From assembly GCF_003515945.1 (NCBI RefSeq), contig NZ_QWLM01000009.1:1-64000 (forward strand): 64,000 nucleotides of DNA. Reading direction: 5' to 3'. The DNA is from Dermacoccus abyssi. GTDB lineage: Bacteria; Actinomycetota; Actinomycetes; Actinomycetales; Dermatophilaceae. Below, piece by piece: positions 28,007 through 37,420 of the stretch. The translations under genes were made by a program, and so were the position numbers. The notes below the pieces were generated by a model, which worked only from the letters and a program-made list of their open reading frames with translations, ran no database searches and was not told the origin of the DNA. The stretch's first letter is position 1. The number at the start of each line of letters is the position of its first letter.

Positions 28007-28891
28007 ATGGGCGCCATGCGAGACCTCTCCGCCGAACGCCGCTCGTCCGGGCTCGCCCGCACGATCCGACGCGCACGCGAACGGGCCTCCTCCCCCGCCC
28101 CCGGCTGTTCGTTGCCGACGATGTTCCTGCGCGCGCCGGTGCTCTACGTCCAGGGCCGCGCGGCCAAGCGCGACATCGCGCGCCTTACCGGCGCCACCGC
28201 ACGCGAGGGCGTCGCGAGCACGGTGCCCGACGCCGCGCACACCGAGGAGCACGACGAACATCACCTCGTCGTCCTCGGCGACAGCGTGGCCGACGGCGTC
28301 GGCATCGAACACCACCGCGACAGCATCGCGGGCCGCCTCGCCTGCCGCATGTCGGAGCGCTTCGAGCACCCCGTCGCCTGGCACGTCATCGCCCGCTCCG
28401 GTGCCGACGCCCACGACGTCGCGCTCCTCGCCGGCACCGACGCCGCCCGCAACGAGCTCGCGCGCGCGGACGCCGTCGTCATCAGCGTCGGCGTCAACGA
28501 CGTCAAGAACCTGCGCACCGAGGACGCCTGGCGCACCAGCCTGAGCGCGCTGCTCGACACGATCACCGAGGTGAACCCGCTCGTGCAGGTCGTCGTGCTC
28601 GGCGTGCCGCCGATCCAGGAGTTCCCCTCGATGCCGACGTTCCTCGGCCACACCCTCGGCGAACGCGCGCTGCGCTTCGACGCCGTCGCTGCCGACGTCA
28701 TCGACACGTACCCCAACGTGCAGCACTACCTGCTCACCGACTCGGGACTGCTCGAGAAGGGCAAGGCCTTCGCCGAGGACGGTTTCCACCCCTCCGCGTG
28801 GCTGCACAAGAAGCTGGCCAAACGCCTCGACGCCCTCATCGCCGAACCCAAGCGACCCACCGACACGCACCTGCTCACCGAAGCGAGCTGA
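28007..28891 (+). CDS. SGNH/GDSL-family hydrolase
   Basis: The product (294 residues from ATG 28007; GTG starts at 27959 and 27992 are possible) is an SGNH esterase/lipase. Block I is [12 protein letters not shown] with the nucleophile Ser, block III is [10 protein letters not shown] with the Asn, and block V is [15 protein letters not shown] with the catalytic Asp and His; the block II Gly lies in [12 protein letters not shown]. The N-terminus is arginine-rich and lacks a clear signal peptide, so the enzyme is probably cytoplasmic. Substrate unknown. A luciferase-like monooxygenase gene follows after 11 bases and may be co-transcribed. Confidence 0.85.
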   Translation: MGAMRDLSAERRSSGLARTIRRARERASSPAPGCSLPTMFLRAPVLYVQGRAAKRDIARLTGATAREGVASTVPDAAHTEEHDEHHLVVLGDSVADGVGIEHHRDSIAGRLACRMSERFEHPVAWHVIARSGADAHDVALLAGTDAARNELARADAVVISVGVNDVKNLRTEDAWRTSLSALLDTITEVNPLVQVVVLGVPPIQEFPSMPTFLGHTLGERALRFDAVAADVIDTYPNVQHYLLTDSGLLEKGKAFAEDGFHPSAWLHKKLAKRLDALIAEPKRPTDTHLLTEAS

Positions 28892-28902
28892 GCCGCCGGG
28901 GA

Positions 28903-30027
28903 ATGCCGGCCCCGACGCCGGGCGTTGACCCGAACGTGAGTGACAACGGCGCATCCCACCCGACTGACCCGACGACCCGCGCGAGCTCCTCGCCGGACGA
29001 CACCACGATCGAGACCGTGTCGTTCGCCAAGAAGGCCGGTGACATCCCCCTGTCGATCCTCGACCTCGCCCAGGTGGGCGGCGGCCAGAGCGTCGGCGAC
29101 GCCATCAACGCGAGCGTCGAACTCGCCCAGGCGGCTGAGGCGACGGGCCGTTTCGAGCGCATCTGGTTCGCCGAGCACCACAACATGAAACACATCGCGT
29201 CCGCGGCGACGTCGGTGCTGCTCGCGCACGTCGCGGCGCGCACGAACACGATCCGTGTCGGCTCGGGTGGCGTCATGCTCCCGAACCACTCCCCGCTCGT
29301 CATCGCCGAGCAGTTCGGCACCCTCGCCGAACTGCACCCGGGCCGCATCGACCTCGGCCTCGGACGGGCGCCCGGCACCGACCAGCGGACCTGGCAGGCC
29401 CTGCGACGCGACCCGCACGCCAGCGACCGCTTCCCCCAGGACGTCGTCGAACTCCAGGGCCTGCTCTCCGACGAGAGCCCCCTCGCCGGCATCGAGGCCG
29501 TGCCCGGCCAGGGCACCCACGTGCCTCTCTACATCCTCGGCTCGAGCATGTTCGGTGCCAAGCTCGCCGCCGCTCTCGGCCTGCCGTACGCCTTCGCGAG
29601 CCACTTCGCGCCCGACGCGCTGCAGGCCGCGGTTCACGCCTACCGCACCGAGTTCCGCCCCTCCGAGCAACTGGCCGAGCCGCACGTCATCGCGGCCCTC
29701 AACGTCGTGGCGGCCGAGACCGACGACGCCGCGGCGACGATGTACGAGGAGGTCCTGCGCGCCCGCGTTCGCTCCCTCGCCACCCGCTTCGGCGCTGCCG
29801 ACCGCCGCCTCAGCGACGACGAGATCGAGATGCTTCTCGACTCCCCCGCCGGCCAGCAGGCCAAGCACATGCTCACGTACACCGCCATCGGCGGCCCCGA
29901 GCGCGTCGGCGCCTACCTCGAGCAGTTCGCCGAGCACGCCATGGCCGACGAGCTCATGATGACGAACGCGGCCCGCGGCCTCGAGGCCCAGAAGCGCGCT
30001 CTCGAGATCGTCGCTGCCATCCGCTGA
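28903..30027 (+). CDS. Luciferase-like flavin-dependent monooxygenase (MsnO8 type)
   Basis: The 374-residue product is an LLM-class TIM barrel that uses reduced FMN from a partner reductase. It has [16 protein letters not shown] at strand one, [51 protein letters not shown], and [17 protein letters not shown], all typical of the MsnO8 subgroup. The first ~35 residues are disordered; a GTG at 28936 would remove part of this. Substrate unknown. It lies directly downstream of the SGNH hydrolase on the same strand. Confidence 0.88.
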   Translation: MPAPTPGVDPNVSDNGASHPTDPTTRASSSPDDTTIETVSFAKKAGDIPLSILDLAQVGGGQSVGDAINASVELAQAAEATGRFERIWFAEHHNMKHIASAATSVLLAHVAARTNTIRVGSGGVMLPNHSPLVIAEQFGTLAELHPGRIDLGLGRAPGTDQRTWQALRRDPHASDRFPQDVVELQGLLSDESPLAGIEAVPGQGTHVPLYILGSSMFGAKLAAALGLPYAFASHFAPDALQAAVHAYRTEFRPSEQLAEPHVIAALNVVAAETDDAAATMYEEVLRARVRSLATRFGAADRRLSDDEIEMLLDSPAGQQAKHMLTYTAIGGPERVGAYLEQFAEHAMADELMMTNAARGLEAQKRALEIVAAIR

Positions 30028-30161
30028 CGCCCCCTCGAGCACCCGCTTCGGGGGCTCGAGCCGGTCCGATAGCGCACGGGCCGCGCTTACCGGCACAATC
30101 GCCGGAAGACGGCCGAGGCTCCCGGCCCGGCCGGCCGCTAGAACACGAGAGGAACGCAAGA

Positions 30162-30632
30162 ATGACGTCTGTGGTGTTCGTCTGCTGGGGCAACATCTGC
30201 CGCTCGCCGATGGCCGAGCGCGTCGCAGCGAAGTACTTCGCCGAACACGGCCTCGGCGACGTCGAGCTGACGAGCGCCGCGACGTCCACCGAGGAGATCG
30301 GCAACCCGATCGACCCTCGCGCCGTCACCGAACTGAAGAAGGCCGGCTACGACGCCGACGATCACAGCGCGCACCAGATCACGCGCGACGAGATCGACGA
30401 GAACGACCTCGTCGTCGCCATGGAGGACATCCACCTCGACCGGATGCGCGACATCTACGGCGGGGACCTGCCTGACCACGTCGTCCTCCTCACCGACTAC
30501 GACCCCGAGGCCGAGCCCGGCGACGGCGTGCCCGACCCCTGGTACGGCGGTCAGGACGGCTTCGTCACGACGCTCGCGACGATGGAGCGGGCCATGCCCG
30601 CCCTCGCCGACGCGGTGCGCGAGCTCGGCTGA
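30162..30632 (+). CDS. Low-molecular-weight protein-tyrosine phosphatase
   Basis: The 156-residue enzyme dephosphorylates phosphotyrosine on proteins. The P-loop is VFVCWGNICRSPMAE (CX5R, Cys nucleophile at residue 8), and the general-acid aspartate lies in VPDPWYGGQDGF. The length and single-domain layout are standard. The Trp following the catalytic Cys is found in several actinobacterial PtpA-like proteins. No tyrosine kinase gene is adjacent. About 20 bases upstream GAGAGGAA can act as ribosome binding site. Confidence 0.92.
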   Translation: MTSVVFVCWGNICRSPMAERVAAKYFAEHGLGDVELTSAATSTEEIGNPIDPRAVTELKKAGYDADDHSAHQITRDEIDENDLVVAMEDIHLDRMRDIYGGDLPDHVVLLTDYDPEAEPGDGVPDPWYGGQDGFVTTLATMERAMPALADAVRELG

Positions 30633-30760
30633 CGCCACCGGCGCCGCGGGTCCGTCGGGTAGCGCGACCCCGCGAATTGCCTCTGGTGCCCGGAACATCC
30701 GCGTGGCAGGGTTCGTTACGACAGGTAAGACCTTCCATCGAACCCACCAGGGAGACGATC

Positions 30761-31525
30761 ATGGGATTCACCGACAAGCTCAGGGCCAAGGCAGCCGAAC
30801 TCGGCCTCGACCAGAAGGCTCAGCTCGCCAAGGAGAAGGCCGCCGCCGCGGCTGACGGCAACCGCGAGAAGATCGCCGAGGCCGTCCAGAAGGCCGGCGC
30901 CACCGTCAACGACAAGACCGGCGGCAAGTACGCCGACAAGGTCGCCAAGGCGCAGGATGCCGCCATGACCGGCGTCGACAAGGTGTCTGCCAAGGGCGCC
31001 GCCACCGGCGCTGCAGGCACGACGACCGGTGACTTCGGCGACACGGCGGTCGCCAGCGAAGAGGCCATCGACCGCGCCATCGGACAGGACGGCCTGCAGA
31101 CGGCCGACGACCAGTTCGGCGGCGACAGCGCCGTCGATCGTGCGGTCGGCGCCGACGCGCCGACGAGCTCGCTCGACCCGAACACCGCCTACTCCGTCGA
31201 CGACAACGAGCCTGTCACGGACCCGGAGATCAACTCCGTCCACGGCGAGGCCGACGGTCTCGGCGAGAACCGCACCACCACCGACGGTTTCGGTGACGAC
31301 GCCGGCGCGCGCGACGTACGCAACGCCGACATCGACAACGCAGCCGTGACCGATCCCGAGATCAATTCCGTGAACGGCGACTTCGGTGACGACGCGGACA
31401 CGGGCGAGGCACTGGCCGACCCGGAGGTCTCCGCCCTCAGCGGCGAGGCCGAGCAGGAGAACGCGGTGCGCCGCGTCGGCGAAGGCCTCGGCGAGGACGG
31501 CCCGCAGGGCGACGCCCTGCGCTGA
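30761..31525 (+). CDS. MT0933-like antitoxin-domain protein with acidic repeats
   Basis: The 254-residue, strongly acidic, soluble-looking protein has an N-terminal ~85-residue Lys/Ala-rich helical region (MGFTDKLRAKAAEL, then DKTGGKYADKVAKAQDAA) resembling the MT0933/Rv0909 antitoxin family. The rest is low-complexity Asp/Gly-rich sequence with repeated units VTDPEINSVHGEADG, VTDPEINSVNGDFGD and LADPEVSALSGEAEQ. AGGGAG lies seven bases before ATG. No toxin gene is beside it, so an antitoxin role is doubtful; a stress-related or nucleoid-associated protein is an alternative. A strong terminator follows. Confidence 0.6.
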   Translation: MGFTDKLRAKAAELGLDQKAQLAKEKAAAAADGNREKIAEAVQKAGATVNDKTGGKYADKVAKAQDAAMTGVDKVSAKGAATGAAGTTTGDFGDTAVASEEAIDRAIGQDGLQTADDQFGGDSAVDRAVGADAPTSSLDPNTAYSVDDNEPVTDPEINSVHGEADGLGENRTTTDGFGDDAGARDVRNADIDNAAVTDPEINSVNGDFGDDADTGEALADPEVSALSGEAEQENAVRRVGEGLGEDGPQGDALR

Positions 31526-31570
31526 CTCGCGGCCGGTGCCCGAGGGCATCGCCGGCATCACCTCTGACGC

Positions 31571-31607
31571 CGACGCGCGTCCCGGTTCTCGGCCGGGACG
31601 CGCGTCG
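31571..31607. terminator. 15-bp hairpin terminator
   Basis: Perfect arms 31571-31585 and 31593-31607 with a seven-base loop separate the MT0933-like gene from the DAC-like gene. Confidence 0.75.
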
Positions 31608-31713
31608 TCGTGTCGGCCCGGATGTCAACGCGCGACGACCGCCTCCACGACGATTGCCGACACCCATCCACCGCGTGGGACGTGCCTCACGGCACCGGAG
31701 TCGCCGTGCGAAA

Positions 31714-33512
31714 ATGCGGTCCATGGAAGCAGTTCGGGGGGAAGCTGCGTCTCTGTGGGGTGACCAGGGCGAGCTGCGGTGGTCGATGGAACGACTCGCC
31801 GACGAGTCGCTCGATCGCGCCGGCGTCGAACTCGACCCACGCGGCTTCCTCATCGGTTTTCCCCTCGACGAGTCCGGTGCAGTCCTCATCGAACCCGAGC
31901 GCAACGCGTTCGACGTCGAACCGCTCGCCGGCCTCCTCGCTCGGGCCGACGCGCTGTTCGCGGAACGACGGCGCACCACCTGCCCCGCCTTCTGCCCCGA
32001 GGCGCGTTCCGTCCAAGCCGGAGCGCCCCACCCGGCGGACGAGGAGTGGCACCCGGAGCACTACCTCACCGCCCTGCTCGAAGGCTGTCGACGTCAGGTT
32101 CTCCTCGAAGCCCTCGACACCGCAGCGCGATTCGACGACCGCCGACTCTTCGTCGGGATGAGCGTCGTCGTCGACGACCACCGCGTCTTCCCCGTGCTTG
32201 CCGTGTCGAGCGAGCCGTGGGCCGAACTGCCGAAACTGTCGACCACGACGATCGACGGCTTCGCGGCCGCGGCCTGTTTTCCCGAAGCCGTCATCGACGA
32301 CGTCCTGCGCGCGGCCAGCCACGAACTCGACCGCAAGCACCCCGTCTCCCTCATCGGTATCGACGCCGGCGCCGTACTCCGTTCCGCAGCAGACACCTTC
32401 GTCAACGGATGCGCTTCGCGCGCCGGTCAGGAGTTCGCACTCGGCCTGCGTGACGCCCTCGACGCCGTGTCGGCACAGACCTACGAGGGGCGCGCCAGCC
32501 TCGGCACCCTCGTGCTCGCCCAACCCGGCCACGGGGCCGTTCGCTGCGATGTCGCGTTCGAGCACGAGGTGGCCGTGTCCGTGCCCCGCGCCTTCCGCAA
32601 GGCCCTCGAAATGACGGGCCCGGGCTTCGAGCTCCTGTGCGACGGGCGCAAGGTGTACGGCCTCGGCACCCTCGAAGACTCCTACGACCCGGCGGGCGAG
32701 CGCTGCTTCACCGTGCGTGTCGTCGGTAACGGCTCGTGGGAGTTGTGGCACGCGACGACGCCGTTCCTTCGCGTCGACAACGGCCAGCCCACGCTCCCGC
32801 GCGACCTCGTCGACGCCGACACGTTCGTGCACACCGTGCGGCGCGTCTTCCCCGAGGCCACCGACCAGCACGCGAACATCCTGTGGGACATGGCCCAGGC
32901 CTGCATCCGTCAGCAGCACGGCACGATGCTCGTCGTCCACCCCGATGCTCGCGCCGAGGGCGAACGCCTTCTCCCGCAGGCGTACACCGTCGAGCCGACC
33001 CGCCTCGGCCGAACGCGTTCCACGCCCTGACGAAGATCGACGGCGCGGTGCTCGTCAGCCCGGAGGGTCACTGCCACGCCGTCGGCGTCATTCTCGACGG
33101 CGCCGCCACGGGCACCGGCGACATCTCGCGCGGCGCTCGGTACAACTCGGCGATCCGCTACCTCGCGGGGCGCGGCAAGGGTTCGATGGTCATCATCGTG
33201 AGCGAGGACGGGCGCATCGACATCCTGCCGCAGCTGGCTCGTCGAATGCGCCGCTCGACGATAGAGCGTGTCGTCCAACAGCTCGTCAAGGCTGCGCACG
33301 AGGGGCACGACTACGAGAAGTTCGCGCGCCTCGACGCCCGCGCCACGCAGTTCGAGTTCTACCTCGACGCCGAGCAGTGCGAGGCCGTCAACGACGCACG
33401 CGAGACCGTCGAGCAGCGACGGTGGGCCGAGGAGCGCGTGCGCATGCAGGTCGTTCCCATCGCGCCGCACCCTGCGATGGACGACTCCTACTTCGTCACC
33501 CCGGAGCAGTAG
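31714..33512 (+). CDS. Sensor protein with C-terminal diadenylate-cyclase-like (DisA_N) domain; frameshifted
   Basis: After adding one base this is about 599 residues. Residues 1 to ~390 form an unrecognised soluble domain likely to be a sensor. The C-terminal ~150 residues align with diadenylate cyclases, which make c-di-AMP from ATP: QQHGTMLVV corresponds to the first strand, D443-G444-A445 in KIDGAVLVS to the catalytic DGA, RGARYNSAIRY (R476-Y477-N478) to the RHR region, and MVIIVSEDGRIDILPQ to the VVSEE strand. RHR has become RYN, so activity is uncertain. The given sequence breaks at about 33013-33017: one more C in CTCGGCC joins PTRLG to PNAFHALTKIDG. ATG 31723 is an alternative start. 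A K+ channel gene lies downstream, fitting c-di-AMP control of potassium. Confidence 0.78.
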
Positions 33513-33584
33513 CCCGTGAGCGAGCGCCCACCGCGAGGAACCTTCCCATCGGCACCGCGATGGAGGGCGGACCGTTCGACGCCG

Positions 33585-33590
33585 TACGCT
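33585..33590 (+). promoter_or_regulatory. -10 box for the DUF6394-type gene
   Basis: TACGCT lies seven bases before ATG 33598, so this gene and the channel may be transcribed separately from the DAC-like gene. Confidence 0.4.
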
Positions 33591-33597
33591 TTCACGT

Positions 33598-33975
33598 ATG
33601 AACCTCGAAAAAGTCGTCTTCGGCTTCTTCGTGCTGCTGGCCGCTACGATGAACTTCGGTTTCTTCATCGGCGACATGAGCGACCCGAAGCTGCACAACA
33701 TCAACGAGCTGTACGTGGCGATCTTCGTCAACCTCATCGCGCTCGTGCTCAAGTTCGGTGACCGCACGCAAATCGGCGCTGTCCACCTCGCCACGTCCCT
33801 CGTGGCTGTGCTCCAACTCGTCTCCGCGGCAGCTTTCTACGTTCTCGCCGGCGGATACGAGAACGACCCCGGCACCACCTCCAGCATCGTCTCGCTCTCC
33901 GGCGGCGCCCTGCTCGCGAACATCGTCAGCGTGGTGCTGCTCGTGTCCGAGACCATCTCCTACCGCCGACGCTGA
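33598..33975 (+). CDS. Small four-helix membrane protein, DUF6394-type
   Basis: The 125-residue protein has four hydrophobic helices (about residues 5-26, 38-56, 63-85 and 97-118) with a conserved-looking core: FGFFIGDMSDP, LVLKFGDRTQIGAVHLATSLV and SLSGGALLANIVSVVLLVSE. From memory this matches DUF6394, a family of unknown function often next to potassium channel genes; I could not run a search. It sits 13 bases upstream of a K+ channel gene, so it may be an accessory or regulatory subunit of that channel. Confidence 0.72.
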   Translation: MNLEKVVFGFFVLLAATMNFGFFIGDMSDPKLHNINELYVAIFVNLIALVLKFGDRTQIGAVHLATSLVAVLQLVSAAAFYVLAGGYENDPGTTSSIVSLSGGALLANIVSVVLLVSETISYRRR

Positions 33976-33988
33976 ATCCCTGCGCCCC

Positions 33989-35716
33989 ATGAGCGCGATG
34001 CTCGCCTTCTTCACCCGCCACAGCCACCGCCACCGCACCCGGCTGCGGCGGCCCGTGCGCATCCCCGACGAGGCACCGTCGACCGACGCGATCTTCATCG
34101 TCATCCGCCGGATGCGTTCGCCGCTCGTGTTCATCACGACGGTGTTCGCCATCTCCGTGCTGGGGCTGTCGATCATCCCGGGCAAGGACGCGAACGGAAA
34201 CGCGACGCACCTGTCGCCGTTCGAGGCGTTCTACTTCATCTCCTACACCGCCTCGACGATCGGCTTCGGCGAGATCGTGCCCTTCACCACCGCCCAACGG
34301 ATGTGGGTGACGGTCTGCATCTTCATGACGGTCGTCGGCTGGGCGTACGCCATCGGTACGTTGCTGTCGCTGCTTCAATCGGCGAGTTTCCAGGACGCCG
34401 TCGCGATGCAGCGCTTCCGGCGCAAGGTCAAGCGCATCCGCGAACCGTTCCTCATCGTCTGCGGGTACGGCCAGGCGGGCCGTCAGGTCTGCCGCGAACT
34501 CGACGAAGCCGGCCGCCGTTTCGTCGTCATCGACAGCCACGACGGGCGCGTCGAACGCATTGCCACGGACGAGTTGGAGAGCGACGTCCCCGCCCTCGAG
34601 GCCGACGCGAGCCTACCGAGCGTGCTCGGCATGGCGGGGCTCTCCAACCAGTACTGCGAAGGCGTGCTCGCCCTCACCGACGACGACACCGACAACCTCG
34701 CCATCGTCATGGCGACGACCCTGCTGCGCCCCGGCACGAGCGTCATCGCGCGATGCATGGACCGCGTCGTCGAGGAACGCATGGACGACTTCGCGCCGAA
34801 CGCCGTCATCAACCCGAGCGACCGCTACGGCGCCTACCTCGTCCTCGCGCTCCAGCGCCCCGCCACGTACAACCTCGTGAAGTGGCTCATGGACCCGCGC
34901 GACGACGCGATGCCCAAGCCGCTCCAGCCCAAGCCTGGCGGCTGCTGGGTCGTGTGCGCCGACGGCGAATTCGCCGAGGAGGTGACGAGCGATCTCGAAC
35001 GGGCCGGCATGAACGTCACCGTCGCCGACCCCAAGGATGGCCACCCCGATGTCTCGCGGGCCAACGGATTCGTCGTCGGAACGGACAACGACACGACCAA
35101 CCTCGCGCTCGCCGAGCACGCCAAGATCGCTCGCTCCGACCTCTTCGTCGCCGTCCGCCAGCAGTCGGACGCCCGCGCCTCGCTCGTGAGCGCGCTCGCC
35201 ATCGACTCCGTCTTCACGCCCACGGAACTCGTCGCCCAGGAGAGCCTCGCGCGCGTCGTCACGCCGCTGTTCTGGAGCTTCGTCGAGTACGCAGTCCAGC
35301 AGCCCAACGAGTTCGCCGAGGGGATCATCGCGCGCCTCACGGCGCACTGCGGCCATACCGGCAAGGAGCGGATGCTCGTCGACCTGTCGGCCCAGGGCTC
35401 ACCCGCACTGCACCGCTGGTTGCTCCACGACGAACTCACCGTCGGGCAGATCCTCAAGAGCTCCGACGGCCGCGACGAGCACCTCCCGCTCGTACCGCTC
35501 GTCCTCGTCCGCAACGGCGAGCACATCTTCGCTCCCGACGAGTCGACGACCGTGACGACCGACGACCACCTGCTCGTCGTCGGTCACCGCTCGGGGCTGG
35601 TCGCGCTGCACGAAACGCAGTACTCGGACGCTGCGGCGGAGTACATCGCGACCGGCGCCCACGTGCCGGAGACGTGGCTGTGGCGCAAGCTCAAGCGTCA
35701 CCGCCCCGCGGCCTGA
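33989..35716 (+). CDS. Two-helix potassium channel with two RCK (TrkA-N) domains
   Basis: The 575-residue protein has two membrane helices (residues ~44-64 and ~108-130) flanking a pore loop with selectivity filter T90-I91-G92-F93-G94. The first RCK domain starts FLIVCGYGQAGRQVCREL (Rossmann GxGxxG) and the second near residue 315 with GCWVVCADGEFAEEV. A C-terminal region with LVVGHRSGLVAL resembles a partial RCK_C-type fold. RCK domains gate K+ flux in response to nucleotides or ions, and c-di-AMP binds RCK_C domains in several bacteria. The preceding DAC-like and DUF6394-type genes suggest a functional unit. The gene overlaps the convergent acetyltransferase by 19 bases. Confidence 0.9.
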   Translation: MSAMLAFFTRHSHRHRTRLRRPVRIPDEAPSTDAIFIVIRRMRSPLVFITTVFAISVLGLSIIPGKDANGNATHLSPFEAFYFISYTASTIGFGEIVPFTTAQRMWVTVCIFMTVVGWAYAIGTLLSLLQSASFQDAVAMQRFRRKVKRIREPFLIVCGYGQAGRQVCRELDEAGRRFVVIDSHDGRVERIATDELESDVPALEADASLPSVLGMAGLSNQYCEGVLALTDDDTDNLAIVMATTLLRPGTSVIARCMDRVVEERMDDFAPNAVINPSDRYGAYLVLALQRPATYNLVKWLMDPRDDAMPKPLQPKPGGCWVVCADGEFAEEVTSDLERAGMNVTVADPKDGHPDVSRANGFVVGTDNDTTNLALAEHAKIARSDLFVAVRQQSDARASLVSALAIDSVFTPTELVAQESLARVVTPLFWSFVEYAVQQPNEFAEGIIARLTAHCGHTGKERMLVDLSAQGSPALHRWLLHDELTVGQILKSSDGRDEHLPLVPLVLVRNGEHIFAPDESTTVTTDDHLLVVGHRSGLVALHETQYSDAAAEYIATGAHVPETWLWRKLKRHRPAA

Positions 35717-36321
35717 CCGCCTTCCCACTCACGGCGCAGAAGCGAGTAGAGGCACGCGTCGACGAACTTGCCGTCGATGAGGCCGTCGTCGACGAAGTAG
35801 CCCTCCTGACGAAAACCGTTGCGTTCGAGCACGGTGCGCGACGCGACGTTGTCGGCGAACACGTCGGCCTGAATGCGGTGCACGTGCGGCTCGGCGAACA
35901 GGTGGGCGACGAGTGCTCCGACGAGTTCGGTGCCCAGGCCGCGCCCCGCCACGAGCGGTGACATCGCGTAGTGGATTCGCGCAACGAGGCGGTCAGTGGG
36001 CGCCTCGTTCTGCGTCCACACCCTTGCCACCTTGAAGCCGCAGTCGCCGACGACCGCCGCGTCATCGTCCTGAGCGAGCGCCTCGACGACGAGCTGGACC
36101 TCGCGTTCGACGTCGTTGGCCAAGGTGGTGCGGGCCATCCGGAGCCGCAGCCTGGCCTCGAGCTGGGCGGGCGTGAGCGCACCGTGGCTCAGGTAGGCGT
36201 AGACCTCGGGCTGGGCGCGAATTGCCGCAGCCGCCGCGACGTCGTCGCTCGTCATCGGGCGCAGACGGAGGCGCGGCGTCTCGACGGGTGTGCTCGACAC
36301 GAAACTCGGCAGCGTGCTCAT
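35698..36321 (-). CDS. GNAT-family N-acetyltransferase (RimJ/RimL-like)
   Basis: The 207-residue protein begins ETPRLRLRPMTSDD, the usual start of RimJ/RimL-like acetyltransferases. The acetyl-CoA binding motif A is MSPLVAGRGLGTELVGALVAHLF (R/Q-x-x-G-x-G/A), followed by ADVFADNVASRTVLERNGFRQEGYF, the typical NxxSxxxxEKxGF segment. It modifies amino groups of small molecules or protein N-termini; substrate unknown. ATG 36321 (MSTLPSF) is preferred to an upstream ATG at 36348 because the homology begins shortly after it. Confidence 0.88.
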   Translation of the reverse strand: MSTLPSFVSSTPVETPRLRLRPMTSDDVAAAAAIRAQPEVYAYLSHGALTPAQLEARLRLRMARTTLANDVEREVQLVVEALAQDDDAAVVGDCGFKVARVWTQNEAPTDRLVARIHYAMSPLVAGRGLGTELVGALVAHLFAEPHVHRIQADVFADNVASRTVLERNGFRQEGYFVDDGLIDGKFVDACLYSLLRREWEGGQAAGR

Positions 36322-36353
36322 GGCGTCACTGTGCCACGAGCGGCCCAAGCGTT

Positions 36354-36743
36354 TCAGCCCTGAGCTACGCCACAGCGCTCCGCGTCCGCGGTGAGGACGC
36401 AGAACTCGTTGCCCTCCGGGTCGGCGAGCACTGCCCAGCCCTCGTCAGGCTGACGTAGATCGTCGACCATCGTGGCGCCGTGGGCGAGCAGACGCTCAAC
36501 CTCCTCGTCACGCGTGGTGTCGACCGGACGAACGCACACGTGCATGCGGTTCTTGACCTGCTTCGGTTCGGGCACCTTGAGAAACACGAGGTCCCGCCCC
36601 ACGGGGCCGGCCAACCAGGCCTCCTCGTCGGTCCACTCGTCCTGCTCGTCGGCCTCGAAGTCGTCGACCACGTCGGCCCACCACAGGGCCAAGGCCCGCG
36701 GGTCGGCACAGTCAATGCAGAAGTTTGCTGTTCTCGTCGTCAT
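36354..36743 (-). CDS. VOC/glyoxalase-like protein
   Basis: The 129-residue single-module VOC protein starts MTTRTANFCIDCADPRALALWWADV, contains GRDLVFLKVPEPK, RMHVCVRPVD and ends DPEGNEFCVLTADAERC, the standard paired beta-alpha-beta-beta-beta layout of bleomycin-resistance/glyoxalase-like proteins. Potential metal ligands are limited (His in MHV and Glu in NEF), so it may bind a small ligand rather than catalyse. It lies upstream of the acetyltransferase gene on the same strand with a 32-base gap. Confidence 0.82.
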   Translation of the reverse strand: MTTRTANFCIDCADPRALALWWADVVDDFEADEQDEWTDEEAWLAGPVGRDLVFLKVPEPKQVKNRMHVCVRPVDTTRDEEVERLLAHGATMVDDLRQPDEGWAVLADPEGNEFCVLTADAERCGVAQG

Positions 36744-36881
36744 GAATCAAGACTGCCACGGCCCGGTGACAACCGCGGCGTTCCGCCGAGCCGCGTTCGA
36801 CCGCGCGCCTCACCCGCGACGGCGCTGTCACCCGCGGCGGCTATGGTGAGCGCAGTATTTACCCCGTCAGAAAGGCACCCC

Positions 36882-37310
36882 ATGTCTCTGTCCGAGAAGC
36901 TCCTCGCCCCCGCCGTGCGCCCTGCTGTCGCCGCCGACCTCGCGGCCACGATCGACACCGAGGTCTCGAACAAGCGCGGCCTCTCCGGTGCCGCCATCAA
37001 GACGGGCTACGCCGCCGCCAAGAAGAAGGCCGACGTGCCGAAGGTGCTCAACGAGAACCTCGAGCAGATCACCGCCATCTTCGACCCGTACTGGGAGCAG
37101 TTCGGCGGCCAGGGCGACTTCGGCGCCTACCTCGCCGGCCGCGGCGACGAGGTGACCGCCGACATCCTCAAGGTTGCCGACGCCCGCGCTCAGGCCACGA
37201 GCCGCGACCAGATCTCGAAGGTCTACGGCAGCATGCGCGGCAAGGCCGCCGACCTCATCAAGGAATCGCTGCCCGCCATCGGCGCCACACTGCAGAAGCA
37301 CGCCGGCTGA
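36882..37310 (+). CDS. DUF6918-type protein
   Basis: The 142-residue Ala/Lys-rich soluble helical protein begins MSLSEKLLAPAVRPAVAADLA and ends with MRGKAADLIKESLPAIGATLQKH. The pattern, with KRGLSGAAIKTGYAAAKK and a central FDPYWEQF, fits the actinobacterial DUF6918 family as far as I remember it; its function is unknown. An AAAGG ribosome-binding sequence precedes ATG 36882. It is transcribed alone and followed by a perfect hairpin, which suggests a well expressed single gene. Confidence 0.72.
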   Translation: MSLSEKLLAPAVRPAVAADLAATIDTEVSNKRGLSGAAIKTGYAAAKKKADVPKVLNENLEQITAIFDPYWEQFGGQGDFGAYLAGRGDEVTADILKVADARAQATSRDQISKVYGSMRGKAADLIKESLPAIGATLQKHAG

Positions 37311-37325
37311 ATCGACCACTTCTGC

Positions 37326-37360
37326 CCCGAGCGTCCACCGTGACACGGTGGACGCTCGGG
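37326..37360. terminator. 15-bp hairpin terminator
   Basis: Arms 37326-37340 and 37346-37360 are perfectly complementary with a five-base loop. Confidence 0.75.
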
Positions 37361-37420
37361 TGCGTTCGGGGTGACGGCGTGCCTCGCGGAATGCCGCCAT
37401 GACGCGCTTTATGCTGCGGT

